Below, piece after piece: positions 1-8,623 of a DNA stretch of 52,992 nucleotides. Position 1 is the first letter of the stretch, and each line of letters begins with the position of its first letter. The stretch comes from an uncultured Clostridia bacterium. GTDB lineage: Bacteria > Bacillota > Clostridia > TANB77 > CAG-508. The stretch is from the NCBI GenBank assembly GCA_934120675.1, contig CAKOUU010000011.1, positions 1 to 52,992 of the forward strand. Reading direction: 5' to 3'. The translations under genes were made by a program, and so were the position numbers. The notes under the pieces were generated by a model that worked only from the letters and a program-made list of their open reading frames with translations, made no database searches and was not told the origin of the DNA.

Positions 1-74
1 TAGCAAAAATTAGTTGCTAATTATCTATTCTTATGCTATATTATAATAAAAATAAATTGATATGGAGGAAATTT

Positions 75-455
75 ATGGGAAAAGAATTAGTAATAAAAAA
101 ATGTTCTAAATGTAATACTTTAATTGAAGTTATAAAAGATTGTAACTGTGATAATTGTAGTATTAAATGTTGCGGAGAGGAAATGATAGAATTAGTTCCC
201 AATAGTGTAGATGCTGCTTTAGAAAAGCATGTACCAAATTATGAAGTTATAGATAATCAAATAATTGTCACGGTTAACCACGTTATGGAAAAAGATCATT
301 TTATAGAATGGATTGCAATGTCATCAAATAACGAAATCATAAAGAAAGTTTTATTGCCAAATGAAAAAGCAAGTGCTATATTTCCATATGTTAAAGGAAG
401 CAAGATTTATTCTTTTTGTAATAAACATGGACTTTGGGCAAAAGATGTTGAATAA
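75..455 (+). CDS. Desulfoferrodoxin / superoxide reductase
   Basis: Reduces superoxide to hydrogen peroxide without making oxygen, a cytoplasmic defence of anaerobes. The 126-residue protein has an N-terminal desulforedoxin-like domain (C10, C13 and the C32-C33 pair) and a C-terminal neelaredoxin domain. The expected iron ligands are visible: H52 in EKHVP, H69 and H75 in NHVMEKDH, and C115 and H118 in CNKHG. Between C13 and C32 there are extra cysteines at 23, 25 and 28, which the usual domain lacks. The start at 75 is chosen because GGAGGAAA lies just upstream; an upstream in-frame start at 33 has no such site. It sits 76 bp before the flavodiiron protein gene, forming an oxygen-stress group. 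Family assignment is secure. Confidence 0.93.
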   Translation: MGKELVIKKCSKCNTLIEVIKDCNCDNCSIKCCGEEMIELVPNSVDAALEKHVPNYEVIDNQIIVTVNHVMEKDHFIEWIAMSSNNEIIKKVLLPNEKASAIFPYVKGSKIYSFCNKHGLWAKDVE

Positions 456-531
456 ATATAGATAATTAAGGTTGAAGGATAATTAAGTTTTTTCAATCAG
501 GTTTGTGACTTAGGAAGGAATGTGATTTAAA

Positions 532-1701
532 ATGAGAGATATTAGTATTTCTAATGATATCATATATATTGGAGCTGATGATAAAGATATAGAATTATTT
601 GAAAATCAATATGACGTTCCAAATGGAGTATCATATAATTCATATATAATAATTGATAAAAAAATTGCAATAATGGATACAATTGATAAAAGAAAAACTA
701 GTCAATGGCTTAAAAATTTAGAGAAAGTATTAAATGGTAGAAATCCAGATTATTTAGTTATTTCACATCTGGAGCCAGACCACGCTTACAATATAGATAC
801 TTTAATAAAAAAATATCCAAATATAAAGTTAGTTGGAAATTCAAAAACTTTTACCTTTTTACCACAATTTTTCGAAATACAAGATTTAGATTCAAGAAAA
901 ATTGAAGTAAAAGAAGGGGATATTTTAGACTTAGGAAATCATAAATTGAAATTTATTATGGCACCAATGGTACATTGGCCAGAGGTAATGATGACATATG
1001 AAGAAAAAGAAAAAACATTATTTTCAGCAGATGCATTTGGTAAATTTGGAACATTAGACACCAAAGAAGATTGGGATTGTGAAGCCAGAAGATATTATTT
1101 TAATATAGTTGGAAAATATGGTATGCAAGTACAAACACTATTAAAAAAAGTTATGAATTTAGATATAGAAAAAATTTGTCCTTTACACGGGCCAATATTA
1201 AAAGAAAATTTGGAACATTATATTGAAAAATATAATATTTGGAGTAGTTATAAAACAGAAAACGAAGGAGTGTATATAGCTTGTGCATCAATTCATGGAA
1301 ATACATATAGTGCTTGTGAAAAATTAAAGGAGATTTTAGAAGAAAAAGGCGAAAGAAATGTTGTTTTAGTTGATTTATCAAAAGAAGATTGGTCAGAAGC
1401 AGTAGAAGATGCATTTAGATATGGTAAAGTTGTATTCGCTTCTTCAACGTACAATATGGAAATATTTACTCCAATGAGGAACTTATTATTGAATTTAAAA
1501 GAAAAAAATTATCAAAATAAGATTGTTGGACTGATTGAAAATGGAACTTGGGCTCCAAATTCTGCTAAATGTATGAAAGAGATATTGAATACAATGAAAA
1601 ATATAGATATAATAGAACCAGTAGTTACAATTAAATCTAAACTTTCAAAAGAAAATTGTTTACAATTAATTGAAATGGCAGATGATTTAATAAAAAAATA
1701 A
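532..1701 (+). CDS. fprA: FprA-type flavodiiron protein (rubredoxin-dependent O2/NO reductase)
   Basis: Reduces oxygen to water (or NO to N2O) with electrons from rubredoxin. The 389 residues split into a metallo-beta-lactamase-like diiron domain (about 1-245) and a flavodoxin domain (about 250-389, beginning VYIACASIHGNT, the FMN phosphate loop). The diiron ligands are seen as H79, E81 and D83 in SHLEPDH, H148 in MVHWPE, D167 in SADAFG and H219 in CPLHG. The gene lies between the superoxide reductase gene and a rubredoxin gene, its likely electron donor, 16 bp downstream. Length and motifs match the family fully. Confidence 0.95.
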   Translation: MRDISISNDIIYIGADDKDIELFENQYDVPNGVSYNSYIIIDKKIAIMDTIDKRKTSQWLKNLEKVLNGRNPDYLVISHLEPDHAYNIDTLIKKYPNIKLVGNSKTFTFLPQFFEIQDLDSRKIEVKEGDILDLGNHKLKFIMAPMVHWPEVMMTYEEKEKTLFSADAFGKFGTLDTKEDWDCEARRYYFNIVGKYGMQVQTLLKKVMNLDIEKICPLHGPILKENLEHYIEKYNIWSSYKTENEGVYIACASIHGNTYSACEKLKEILEEKGERNVVLVDLSKEDWSEAVEDAFRYGKVVFASSTYNMEIFTPMRNLLLNLKEKNYQNKIVGLIENGTWAPNSAKCMKEILNTMKNIDIIEPVVTIKSKLSKENCLQLIEMADDLIKK

Positions 1702-1717
1702 AAAGGGGGTTTGTGGT

Positions 1718-1855
1718 ATGAAATATAAATGTACAGCTTGTGGATATATTTATGATGATAATGTAGAATCAGTAAAATTTGAAGATTTACCAGCTGATTG
1801 GGTATGTCCTTTATGCGGTCTTGGAAAAGAATTTTTTGAAAAAATAGAAGAATAA
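1718..1855 (+). CDS. Rubredoxin, short-loop form
   Basis: A 45-residue one-iron electron carrier. The two iron-binding knuckles are clear: C5 and C8 in CTACGY, and C30 and C33 in CPLCG, with the conserved FEDLPADWVCP stretch before the second. The usual loop of about seven residues between the first knuckle and this stretch (the PGT region) is missing, so the protein is shorter than the common 52-54 residues. Short rubredoxins of this size are known from sulfate reducers. The start follows AAGGGGGT. It is 16 bp behind fprA, so it is very likely the electron donor of that enzyme. Confidence 0.92.
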   Translation: MKYKCTACGYIYDDNVESVKFEDLPADWVCPLCGLGKEFFEKIEE

Positions 1856-1944
1856 GAAACGATTTAAGAGTTTAATGCAGTTTTTATAAAAATAGCAGTT
1901 TTAATGTACTGCTTTTTCCATATCTCTCAAATTATTCATAATTA

Positions 1945-1969
1945 AGAAAGCAAAACGCTTTCTTTTTTT
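1945..1969 (+). terminator. Rho-independent terminator of the oxygen-defence genes
   Basis: Stem AGAAAGC / GCTTTCT around a five-base loop, followed by a run of seven T. A weaker hairpin, AGCAGT / ACTGCT followed by T residues, lies just before it at about 1892-1918. Confidence 0.8.
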
Positions 1970-2033
1970 AATTTTTTATGATAAAATGTGAAAACAATAA
2001 TGTATAATTTAAAATAAAAAGAAGGTAATAAAA

Positions 2034-2543
2034 ATGAAATTAAATATAGTAATGGTAGAACCAGAAATACCACAAAATACTGGGAATATAGCAAGAACAT
2101 GTGCAATAACAGGAGCAAAACTACACTTAGTACACCCACTAGGATTCAAAATAGACGAAAAATCAGTAAAAAGAGCAGGGCTAGACTATTGGGACAAGTT
2201 AGACATAGAAGAACATAAATCATTAGAAGATTTTTTAAATAAATACAAACCAGAAGAAAAAAATATGTTTTTTGCAACAACAAAAGGAACTACAAAATAT
2301 ACAGACATAGACTATTCAACAATGGACGAAGTATTTGTATTATACGGAAAAGAAACAAAAGGGTTACCAGAACCTTTACTAGAAAAATATTTAGACGAAA
2401 AAACAATACGAATACCAATGTTAGCAACTTTAAGGTCATTGAATTTGTCAAATTCTGTTGCAATTATTACATATGAAATTTTGAGACAACATAATTTTGA
2501 AGATTTACAAGAAACAAGTACATATTTTAGTGGTAAAATATAA
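2034..2543 (+). CDS. trmL: tRNA (cytidine(34)-2'-O)-methyltransferase
   Basis: A SPOUT methyltransferase that 2'-O-methylates the wobble nucleotide of tRNA-Leu isoacceptors, using S-adenosylmethionine. The 169-residue length is typical. Motif 1 is seen as PQNTGNIARTC near the N-terminus. The knotted cofactor site is seen in the second half as LPEPLLEKY, IRIPML and RSLNLSNSVAI. The ribosome binding site is GAAGG. It stands as the first gene of a group read in the same direction; the next gene starts 77 bp downstream. Confidence 0.92.
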   Translation: MKLNIVMVEPEIPQNTGNIARTCAITGAKLHLVHPLGFKIDEKSVKRAGLDYWDKLDIEEHKSLEDFLNKYKPEEKNMFFATTKGTTKYTDIDYSTMDEVFVLYGKETKGLPEPLLEKYLDEKTIRIPMLATLRSLNLSNSVAIITYEILRQHNFEDLQETSTYFSGKI

Positions 2544-2620
2544 AACAAAAGAAAAATATAGAATATGTGCAAAAGACATTTTCTTAAGTAGAACAAAAAT
2601 TTTAGCAATGGGAGCAAATT

Positions 2621-2872
2621 ATGGAAAAAATATACAAGGAACCAAACAAATCAGAAACAGAAACAACAATAAATGTATTGTATAGTGAAAATATGCTATC
2701 AATATATACAAACAAAGTAAATTTACAAAAACAGCTCAACAAATTATTAGGGGCTCCTACTAAAGAAGACAAAATTAAAAGAAGTATTGCAGGAAGCAGA
2801 TGGAATATTTCATTAGATGATAAAACAAAAATACAAAAAATAATTCTAAAAGCCAATATATATGAATTATAG
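2621..2872 (+). CDS. Small hypothetical protein (83 aa)
   Basis: Not recognised. The start at 2621 has GGGAG nine bases upstream. The 83-residue product is charged and soluble, with no membrane segment or signal peptide. It contains LYTNKVNL-type beta segments in the first half and a basic middle (KEDKIKRSIAGSRW) followed by a short helix rich in Lys and Ile. It lies between trmL and a HAD phosphatase gene in the same orientation, with 62 bp before the next start. Coding is supported by the ribosome binding site and by local codon use like its neighbours; function is unknown. Confidence 0.65.
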   Translation: MEKIYKEPNKSETETTINVLYSENMLSIYTNKVNLQKQLNKLLGAPTKEDKIKRSIAGSRWNISLDDKTKIQKIILKANIYEL

Positions 2873-2934
2873 AATAATTATTAAATAAAATGGAAAAATA
2901 ATATTATCAAAATTAGAAAAGGAAGAAGATTACA

Positions 2935-3723
2935 ATGGACAAAAAATTAATTGCATTAGATTTAGATGGAACACTATTAAACAGTGACGGAATAGTAAGT
3001 GAAGCAACCAAAGTACATTTACAAAAATTAAAAGAAAAAGGACATATAATAACAATAGCGACAGGAAGAATTTTAAACAGAGCACTTGTTGGAACAGATG
3101 GAGCAGAGTTTACAAATTATATTGTTAGTGACGCAGGAGCAGCCGTTTTTAAAAATAATGAAATAAACAAAGAGTGGGAAGAAGTATACGCACAGGCATT
3201 GTCAAAAGATACTGTTAAAAATATTTCTTCTTATTATGACAAGGATAAATTTATGACTATAAATATATGTGATAGAAATAAGATACACCATTATGACCAA
3301 ACAGTTAATATAACTGAATTTTTAGAGAATATAAACGAAATAATACATGTATCAGTATCATTTATTAATAATGAATTTGTAGAAGAATATTTGAAAATAT
3401 TTACAGAAAAATTTCCTAATTTAAAAGTAGAGGTTATGCAAGATAGTTTTGGAGAAGTTAAATGGCTAGAAATTGCTCAAAAGGGTGTCGAAAAATATAA
3501 GGGAATAACAGAAGTTGCAAAACTAGAAGAAATTTCAAATGAAAATATTATTGCATTTGGCGATGGCTTAAATGATGTTGAAATGCTTAAAAAATGTGGT
3601 GTTGGTGTTGCTATGAAAAATGCTTTGCCAGAAGTTAAAGAACAAGCCGATTATATTACTTCTAGAACAAATAATGAAAATGGAGTTGTAGAATTTTTAA
3701 AAGAATATTTAGTTGAGATATAA
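2935..3723 (+). CDS. Cof-type HAD-IIB sugar-phosphate phosphatase
   Basis: A 262-residue haloacid dehalogenase-type hydrolase of the Cof/YidA group, which dephosphorylates small phosphorylated metabolites. Motif I is LDLDGTLL, with nucleophile D8 and acid D10. The small-molecule specificity cap (type C2B) occupies the middle of the protein. The Mg-binding motif IV is FGDGLNDVEML near residue 205. The ribosome binding site is GGAAGAAG. It ends 25 bp before the ABC exporter start. The substrate cannot be told from sequence. Confidence 0.88.
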   Translation: MDKKLIALDLDGTLLNSDGIVSEATKVHLQKLKEKGHIITIATGRILNRALVGTDGAEFTNYIVSDAGAAVFKNNEINKEWEEVYAQALSKDTVKNISSYYDKDKFMTINICDRNKIHHYDQTVNITEFLENINEIIHVSVSFINNEFVEEYLKIFTEKFPNLKVEVMQDSFGEVKWLEIAQKGVEKYKGITEVAKLEEISNENIIAFGDGLNDVEMLKKCGVGVAMKNALPEVKEQADYITSRTNNENGVVEFLKEYLVEI

Positions 3724-3748
3724 ATTATATAAAAAAGGAAGAAAAACA

Positions 3749-5476
3749 ATGGACGAAAAATATGGATTTTTTAAAGCATTAAAAGATTTGTTTAAATACT
3801 CAAAGGAAAATAAAAACAAATATATTTTAGGAACAATATTCATGATTATATTTGTAATTACATCAATGATCTATACAACAATGAATTCAAAATTAATAGC
3901 AAATATAATGAGTCTAAATTTAGACAAAGCAATAAAGCTGGTATTTATATGTGCACTTTTAAGAATATTTTCAATAACATTCTGCCATAATCAATACAGA
4001 AGAATTGTAATTAAGGCAGGAGAAGAAATATCAGCTACAATACAAAAAAAGATATATTCAAAAGTACTTAATTTATCAATGGCATCATTTGAAAATATGA
4101 AATCAGGAAAAATATTTACAACAATAAAAGCAGCAGATAGCGGAATGATGAGTACAATAAGCCAATTATTACAGGAAAGTGCATATGTGGCAACATCTGT
4201 TGTAATGCTATTTGTAATATATTTTATAGATTGGAAAATAGGGTTAGGGGTAACAGCAATATCAGCAATAAGCCTTCTTTTATTTAAAATACAATTAGAT
4301 AAATCAAAAAAATATTTAAAATCAGAGTTTGAATATGCAGATAATTACTCAACACTAGTAAATGAAACAACTAGAGGATTTAAAGAAATAAAGGCATTAG
4401 ATTTAAAAGAAAAATGCTTTAATATTTTTGGAAATGATATTGATAATTTAAAAGATACAAGAATAACAAGAAGGCTATTAGGGAAAACAGTAAATACATC
4501 AAAATGGACAATAAGAATTATTGGAGATGCTATTATTTTACTATATATAATAGAACAATTGAGAATTTCAGCAATGGACATAGAAACTGCAATGATGGTA
4601 ATTACATATATGACAAACATAGTAGATGATGTGTTCCATAGAATAATTGAACATGACTTTGGAATTTCAGAATTTACAGCAAATATGAGAAGAGTAAAAT
4701 CTTTATTAGAAGATGAAGAGCTAGAAAAAGAAAAATTCGGTACAAAAGAGTATAAGAATATAAAAGGAAACATTGAATTGAAAAATGTTACATTTGCATA
4801 TTCTAAGGACAAAATATTAAATGATATTTCATTTGAAATAAAGGCTAAAAAGAAAAATGCTTTAGTTGGACTGAGTGGAAGTGGAAAATCTACAATATTC
4901 AAATTATTATTAAAACAATACGACAATTATGATGGGCAAATATTAATTGACGGATATGATATTAGAGATTTTTCAGAGAAAAGTTTACGAAATGCAATTT
5001 CTGTTGTTAACCAAGAGCCAATGCTATTTAATATGAGTATAAAAGAGAATTTATTAATGGTAAAACCAGATGCGACAGATGAACAAATACAACAGGCTTG
5101 TAAACTTGCAAGTATTCATGAGTTTATTGAAACTCTACCACATAAATATGACGAAATTTTATTAGAAAATAATAATAACATATCTGTAGGACAAAAACAA
5201 AGAATTGCAATTGCTAGGTCAATATTAAAAGATACTCCTATTATTTTATTTGATGAGGTTACAAGTGCATTAGATAAGGAGAGTAAGAAAAATATTGAAG
5301 AAACTATAAATGAAATTGCAAAGGTTAAAACTGTTGTTGTAATAGCCCATACTTTAGATAGTATTGATAATTTTGATAATATTGTTTGTTTGAAAAATGG
5401 TGTTATTGTTGAAGAGGGGAGTCATAATGATTTGATAAATGAAAAAGGTATGTATTATAATTTGCTTAATATATAG
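3749..5476 (+). CDS. ABC exporter, transmembrane plus ATPase half-transporter
   Basis: A 575-residue half-transporter with an N-terminal six-helix membrane domain (about 20-300) and a C-terminal nucleotide-binding domain. Walker A is GLSGSGKS near residue 374, Walker B is IILFDE near 500, and the switch histidine lies in VIAHTLD near 534. The signature is ISVGQKQR rather than LSGGQ, so the first two signature residues are changed. The start at 3749 follows AAGGAAG; an earlier in-frame start overlaps the previous gene and lacks a site. It is probably a homodimeric exporter of lipid or peptide; the substrate is unknown. A good terminator follows immediately. Confidence 0.9.
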   Translation: MDEKYGFFKALKDLFKYSKENKNKYILGTIFMIIFVITSMIYTTMNSKLIANIMSLNLDKAIKLVFICALLRIFSITFCHNQYRRIVIKAGEEISATIQKKIYSKVLNLSMASFENMKSGKIFTTIKAADSGMMSTISQLLQESAYVATSVVMLFVIYFIDWKIGLGVTAISAISLLLFKIQLDKSKKYLKSEFEYADNYSTLVNETTRGFKEIKALDLKEKCFNIFGNDIDNLKDTRITRRLLGKTVNTSKWTIRIIGDAIILLYIIEQLRISAMDIETAMMVITYMTNIVDDVFHRIIEHDFGISEFTANMRRVKSLLEDEELEKEKFGTKEYKNIKGNIELKNVTFAYSKDKILNDISFEIKAKKKNALVGLSGSGKSTIFKLLLKQYDNYDGQILIDGYDIRDFSEKSLRNAISVVNQEPMLFNMSIKENLLMVKPDATDEQIQQACKLASIHEFIETLPHKYDEILLENNNNISVGQKQRIAIARSILKDTPIILFDEVTSALDKESKKNIEETINEIAKVKTVVVIAHTLDSIDNFDNIVCLKNGVIVEEGSHNDLINEKGMYYNLLNI

Positions 5477-5481
5477 AATGA

Positions 5482-5525
5482 AAAGAGTAGACTTTGAAAT
5501 TAATTCTTTAAAATCTACTCTTTAT
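5482..5525 (+). terminator. Rho-independent terminator of the ABC exporter gene
   Basis: Stem AAAGAGTAGA / TCTACTCTTT, extended by A-T pairs, closes a loop of about 20 bases. The T residues lie within the right arm and just after it. Confidence 0.7.
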
Positions 5526-5655
5526 TGGGCTATCACGTTTGCCTAAGGGCTTTTTGGTATAATTCACACATTTTCCTAACGACCCTTTGAATAAAAAGTA
5601 CTTTTAATTTCTAAATTTATGTGATAGAATATCAAAAAACGAAGGGAAAATAAAA

Positions 5656-6774
5656 ATGAAAGATATAAGAATAGAAAAATTAGCACACAATTTATTAACA
5701 TACTCAATAGACTTAAAAGAAAACGACAACATATTAATAGAAGTACTAGGAGAAGACGGGATACCATTAGCGAAAGAACTTATGAGACAAGCAGAACAAA
5801 TGAAAGCAAAACCATATTTTAATATAGTAAATTACGAACTATTAAGGATAATGTTAGAAAACGCAACAGAAGAACAAATCAAACTATATGGAAAACACGA
5901 TGAAACAAGAATGAAAGACATGGACGCATATATAGGAATCAGAGCAACATCAAACACATCAGAACTATCAAAAATAGATAGCAAAATAATGAATATGTAC
6001 AACAAATATTACACAGTACCCGTACACTTTGAAGAAAGAGTAAAAAGAACAAAATGGTGTATATTAAGATATCCAAATAATTCGATGGCACAAATGAGCA
6101 AAATGACATTAGAAGAATTTGAAGATTTTTATTTCAATGTATGCAATTTAGACTATTCAAAAATGTCAAAAGCGATGGATAATTTAAAAGATTTAATGAA
6201 TAAAACAGATAAAGTACATATTGTAGGACCTGGTACAGATTTAACATTTAGCATAAAAGGAATATCAGCAGAAAAATACATGGGAACATTCAATATTCCA
6301 GATGGAGAAGTAGCATCCGCTCCTGTAAAAGAAAGTGTAAATGGATTTATCACATACAATACTGAAACAACATATAATGGATATACATTCAATAATATAA
6401 GATTTGAATTTAAAAATGGAAAAATAATAAAAGCAACAGCAAATAATACAGAAATGATAAATAAAATATTAGAAACTGATGATGGTGCACGTTATATTGG
6501 TGAATTTGCATTTGGACTAAATCCATATGTAGAGAGACCAATTGGAGACACACTATTTGACGAAAAAATAAAAGGAAGTTTTCACTTTACACCAGGAGAT
6601 GCACTAGAAGAAAGTGACAATGGAAATAGATCAAGTATTCATTGGGATATAGTAAATATTCAAAGAAAAGAATATGGCGGAGGAGAAATATATTTTGATG
6701 ATGTCCTAATCAGAAAAGATGGAATATTTGTATTACCAGAATTGCAAACACTAAATCCAGAAAATCTAATATAA
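5656..6774 (+). CDS. M29-family metallo-aminopeptidase
   Basis: A cytoplasmic aminopeptidase of the thermophilic AmpS/AmpT family that removes N-terminal residues from peptides using two metal ions. It has 372 residues, slightly short of the usual 400-410. Metal-ligand regions are present in order: the glutamate of IPDGEVASAP, the glutamate of YIGEFAFGLNP, the histidine of GSFHFTPGDA, and the His and Asp of SSIHWDIV. It is preceded by GAAGGGAAA and followed 16 bp later by a rusA-like gene, so the two may be cotranscribed. Family assignment is firm. Confidence 0.9.
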   Translation: MKDIRIEKLAHNLLTYSIDLKENDNILIEVLGEDGIPLAKELMRQAEQMKAKPYFNIVNYELLRIMLENATEEQIKLYGKHDETRMKDMDAYIGIRATSNTSELSKIDSKIMNMYNKYYTVPVHFEERVKRTKWCILRYPNNSMAQMSKMTLEEFEDFYFNVCNLDYSKMSKAMDNLKDLMNKTDKVHIVGPGTDLTFSIKGISAEKYMGTFNIPDGEVASAPVKESVNGFITYNTETTYNGYTFNNIRFEFKNGKIIKATANNTEMINKILETDDGARYIGEFAFGLNPYVERPIGDTLFDEKIKGSFHFTPGDALEESDNGNRSSIHWDIVNIQRKEYGGGEIYFDDVLIRKDGIFVLPELQTLNPENLI

Positions 6775-6790
6775 AACGAGGAGAAAACAA

Positions 6791-7201
6791 ATGATATACG
6801 AATTTGAAGTACCAGGGAAAATAATAGGAAAAGGAAGACCAAGGCTAAACTCATATACAGGAGTAGTTTATACACCAACAAGAACAAAAGACTATGAATC
6901 ATTAGTAGAACAATATTTTTTACTAAAATATCCACGATTTAAGGCTTTAGAAGGAAGAATAAAAGTAAGTATAATAGCATATTTTTCAATACCAAAAACA
7001 ACAAAAAAATCAGACATAAACGAAATGTTAGAAAACAATATAAGTCCAACTAAAAAACCTGATATAGACAACATTGTAAAATCAATTTTAGACAGCATGA
7101 ATAAATTTGCCTTTAAAGATGATAATCAAATTACAAAATTAGAAGTGGAAAAGAAATATTCTATAGAAGATAAAGTATATGTAAAAATAGAAGAATACTA
7201 A
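6791..7201 (+). CDS. RusA-family Holliday junction resolvase
   Basis: A 136-residue endonuclease that would cut four-way DNA junctions. The catalytic acidic signature is seen as KPDIDNIVKSILDSMN, followed by FKDDNQI, the aspartates that bind Mg in RusA. The N-terminus VPGKIIGKGRPR also fits the family. RusA genes are most often carried by prophages; here the gene sits in an ordinary chromosomal context directly behind the M29 peptidase gene (start after GAGGAGAAAAC). No other phage gene is next to it. Function as a resolvase is inferred from family only. Confidence 0.88.
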   Translation: MIYEFEVPGKIIGKGRPRLNSYTGVVYTPTRTKDYESLVEQYFLLKYPRFKALEGRIKVSIIAYFSIPKTTKKSDINEMLENNISPTKKPDIDNIVKSILDSMNKFAFKDDNQITKLEVEKKYSIEDKVYVKIEEY

Positions 7202-7340
7202 CATCGCCAATTGTCAAAGCTGGAAAACCAAATCAACAACGTCCCCAATGGTTCAAATTTTCATAGGAAAATAATAAATGTCCCATTTGGAACCGATGTC
7301 TCAAACAGAACCGTCCCCAAAGAGACATCATACAATATAA
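7202..7340. repeat. Decayed palindromic GTCCCC repeat element
   Basis: This short non-coding stretch holds two copies of a C(G)TCCCCAA core (ACGTCCCCAA at 7239-7248 and CCGTCCCCAA at 7311-7320). It also holds an inverted pair GATGTCTC / GAGACATC (7295-7302, 7322-7329) and a second inverted pair GGTTCAAAT / ATTTGGAACC (7251-7259, 7285-7294). The pattern resembles dispersed palindromic repeats seen in many Firmicutes. A related core occurs at 45464-45473, inside the damaged aspartokinase gene. Confidence 0.55.
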
Positions 7341-7352
7341 TAGGTGATGTTA

Positions 7353-7868
7353 ATGAAGAATGTAGTAAAAAGTCTATACGAAGATGCAAAAAATATAAAA
7401 GAAAAAGATCCAGCTTGTAGAAATGTATTGGAAGCAATAATATTGTATCCAGGTTTTCATGCCATATTTTTCCATAGAATAGCACATTTTTTATATAACA
7501 AGAGGTTATATTTTTTAGCAAGACTGATATCTCAAATTGCAAGGCATATCACAGGAATAGAAATACATCCAGGTGCAAAAATTGGAAGAAGATTGTTAAT
7601 TGACCATGGAATGGGAGTTGTAATTGGGGAAACCGCAACAATAGGAAATGACTGCACAATATATCATAATACTACACTTGGAGGAACCGGGAAGGATAAA
7701 TATAAAAGACACCCAGATATCGGAAATAATGTAATGGTAGGTTCTGGAGCAAAAGTTTTGGGTCCAATAAAAATTGGAAATAATGTAAAAATTGGTGCAA
7801 ATAGCGTAGTCTTAAAAAATGTACCAGATAATGTAACCGTTGTACGGCGTTCCGCGGTTTTGTTGTAA
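7353..7868 (+). CDS. cysE: Serine O-acetyltransferase
   Basis: Transfers acetyl from acetyl-CoA to serine, the first step of cysteine synthesis. The 171-residue protein has an N-terminal helical part and a left-handed beta-helix of hexapeptide repeats (for example IHPGAKIG, VVIGETATIG, IGNNVKIGANS). The catalytic His lies in LIDHGMGVV and the GGTGK loop is intact. The ATG at 7353 is preferred because AGGTGA is placed five bases upstream; GTG and ATG codons just before it overlap that site. The C-terminus ends RRSAVLL instead of the family's usual VVGVPA plus a basic tail. One base fewer near 7843 would restore VVGVP and a Lys-rich end, so a late frameshift is possible. Confidence 0.88.
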   Translation: MKNVVKSLYEDAKNIKEKDPACRNVLEAIILYPGFHAIFFHRIAHFLYNKRLYFLARLISQIARHITGIEIHPGAKIGRRLLIDHGMGVVIGETATIGNDCTIYHNTTLGGTGKDKYKRHPDIGNNVMVGSGAKVLGPIKIGNNVKIGANSVVLKNVPDNVTVVRRSAVLL

Positions 7869-7903
7869 AAAAAAATAAAAGCTGATATTAATATTATAGG
7901 AGA

Positions 7904-7941
7904 AACTATCAATATACTCAAAATATATTGATAGTTTTTTT
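7904..7941 (+). terminator. Rho-independent terminator after cysE
   Basis: Stem AAACTATCAATATA / TATATTGATAGTTT with a six-base loop, then a T run. Strong and well placed. Confidence 0.85.
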
Positions 7942-8062
7942 GCACTTAAAACTGACCGTTCAGAATAATGGAGAAAAAACAAAAAATGATATAAAATTTG
8001 AAAAAAGAAAAATAAAAAAATTCTTAAGCAAATCAATATTGTAAAAAGGAATTATACAAAAA

Positions 8063-8581
8063 ATGAGAATAAAAAAATTTAAAACAATAAGTTCAACACA
8101 CACATATTTAAAAGAAAACAATAGCAAATACACAGAAAACACAGCAATTTTAGCAGAAGAACAAACAGGTGGAATAGGAACAAAAGGAAGAAATTGGCAC
8201 ACTGGCTCAAACAAAAACATAGCAATGAGTATACTATTTAGACCACAAAAAAATGTAAAAGACTTAGAAGGACTAACAATAGAAATAGCAAAAAGAATCC
8301 AAAAAATAATGGAACAAAAATACAATATAAAATTAACAATAAAAGAGCCAAATGACCTAATGCTAAATGGAAAGAAAATATGTGGAATATTAACAGAAAG
8401 CAACACAATAGGAAATAAAATCAACTATGTAATTATAAGTATAGGATTTAATGTAAATGAAGACAAATTTCCAAATGAACTAGAAAACATAGCAACATCA
8501 TTATATAAAGAAACTGGAAAAGAATTCAATAAACAAAAAATTATAGAAGATTTTATAAAAACATTGGAGGATATAATTTAG
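8063..8581 (+). CDS. birA: Biotin--[acetyl-CoA-carboxylase] ligase, monofunctional
   Basis: Attaches biotin to the carrier lysine of AccB through biotinyl-AMP. At 172 residues it holds only the catalytic domain: no N-terminal DNA-binding repressor domain, and little or none of the C-terminal SH3-like domain. The ATP/biotin loop appears as GIGTKGRNW, and the catalytic lysine region is KEPNDLMLNGKKICGILTE. It starts after AAAGGAATT and lies 42 bp upstream of fabH, at the head of the fatty acid gene block that also encodes AccB, its expected substrate. Without the repressor domain it cannot act as a biotin-responsive regulator of the BirA type. Confidence 0.92.
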   Translation: MRIKKFKTISSTHTYLKENNSKYTENTAILAEEQTGGIGTKGRNWHTGSNKNIAMSILFRPQKNVKDLEGLTIEIAKRIQKIMEQKYNIKLTIKEPNDLMLNGKKICGILTESNTIGNKINYVIISIGFNVNEDKFPNELENIATSLYKETGKEFNKQKIIEDFIKTLEDII

Positions 8582-8623
8582 AAAAATTAGAACTCAAAAT
8601 AAAAAATATAATTAGAGGTGAAA

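Noticed and set aside
2497..2685. Frame bridging trmL and the 83-aa gene
   Set aside because: It overlaps both neighbours and lacks a start site; the frame at 2621 has a clear GGGAG site.
4345..4926. Long minus-strand open frame opposite the ABC exporter
   Set aside because: It is opposite a clearly conserved ABC domain and lacks a ribosome binding site; its Ser/Phe/Ile richness is typical of an antisense shadow.
7211..7420. Open frame of 69 codons between rusA-like gene and cysE
   Set aside because: It has no ribosome binding site, overlaps cysE in another frame and runs through the palindromic GTCCCC repeats, so it is chance coding over a repeat.
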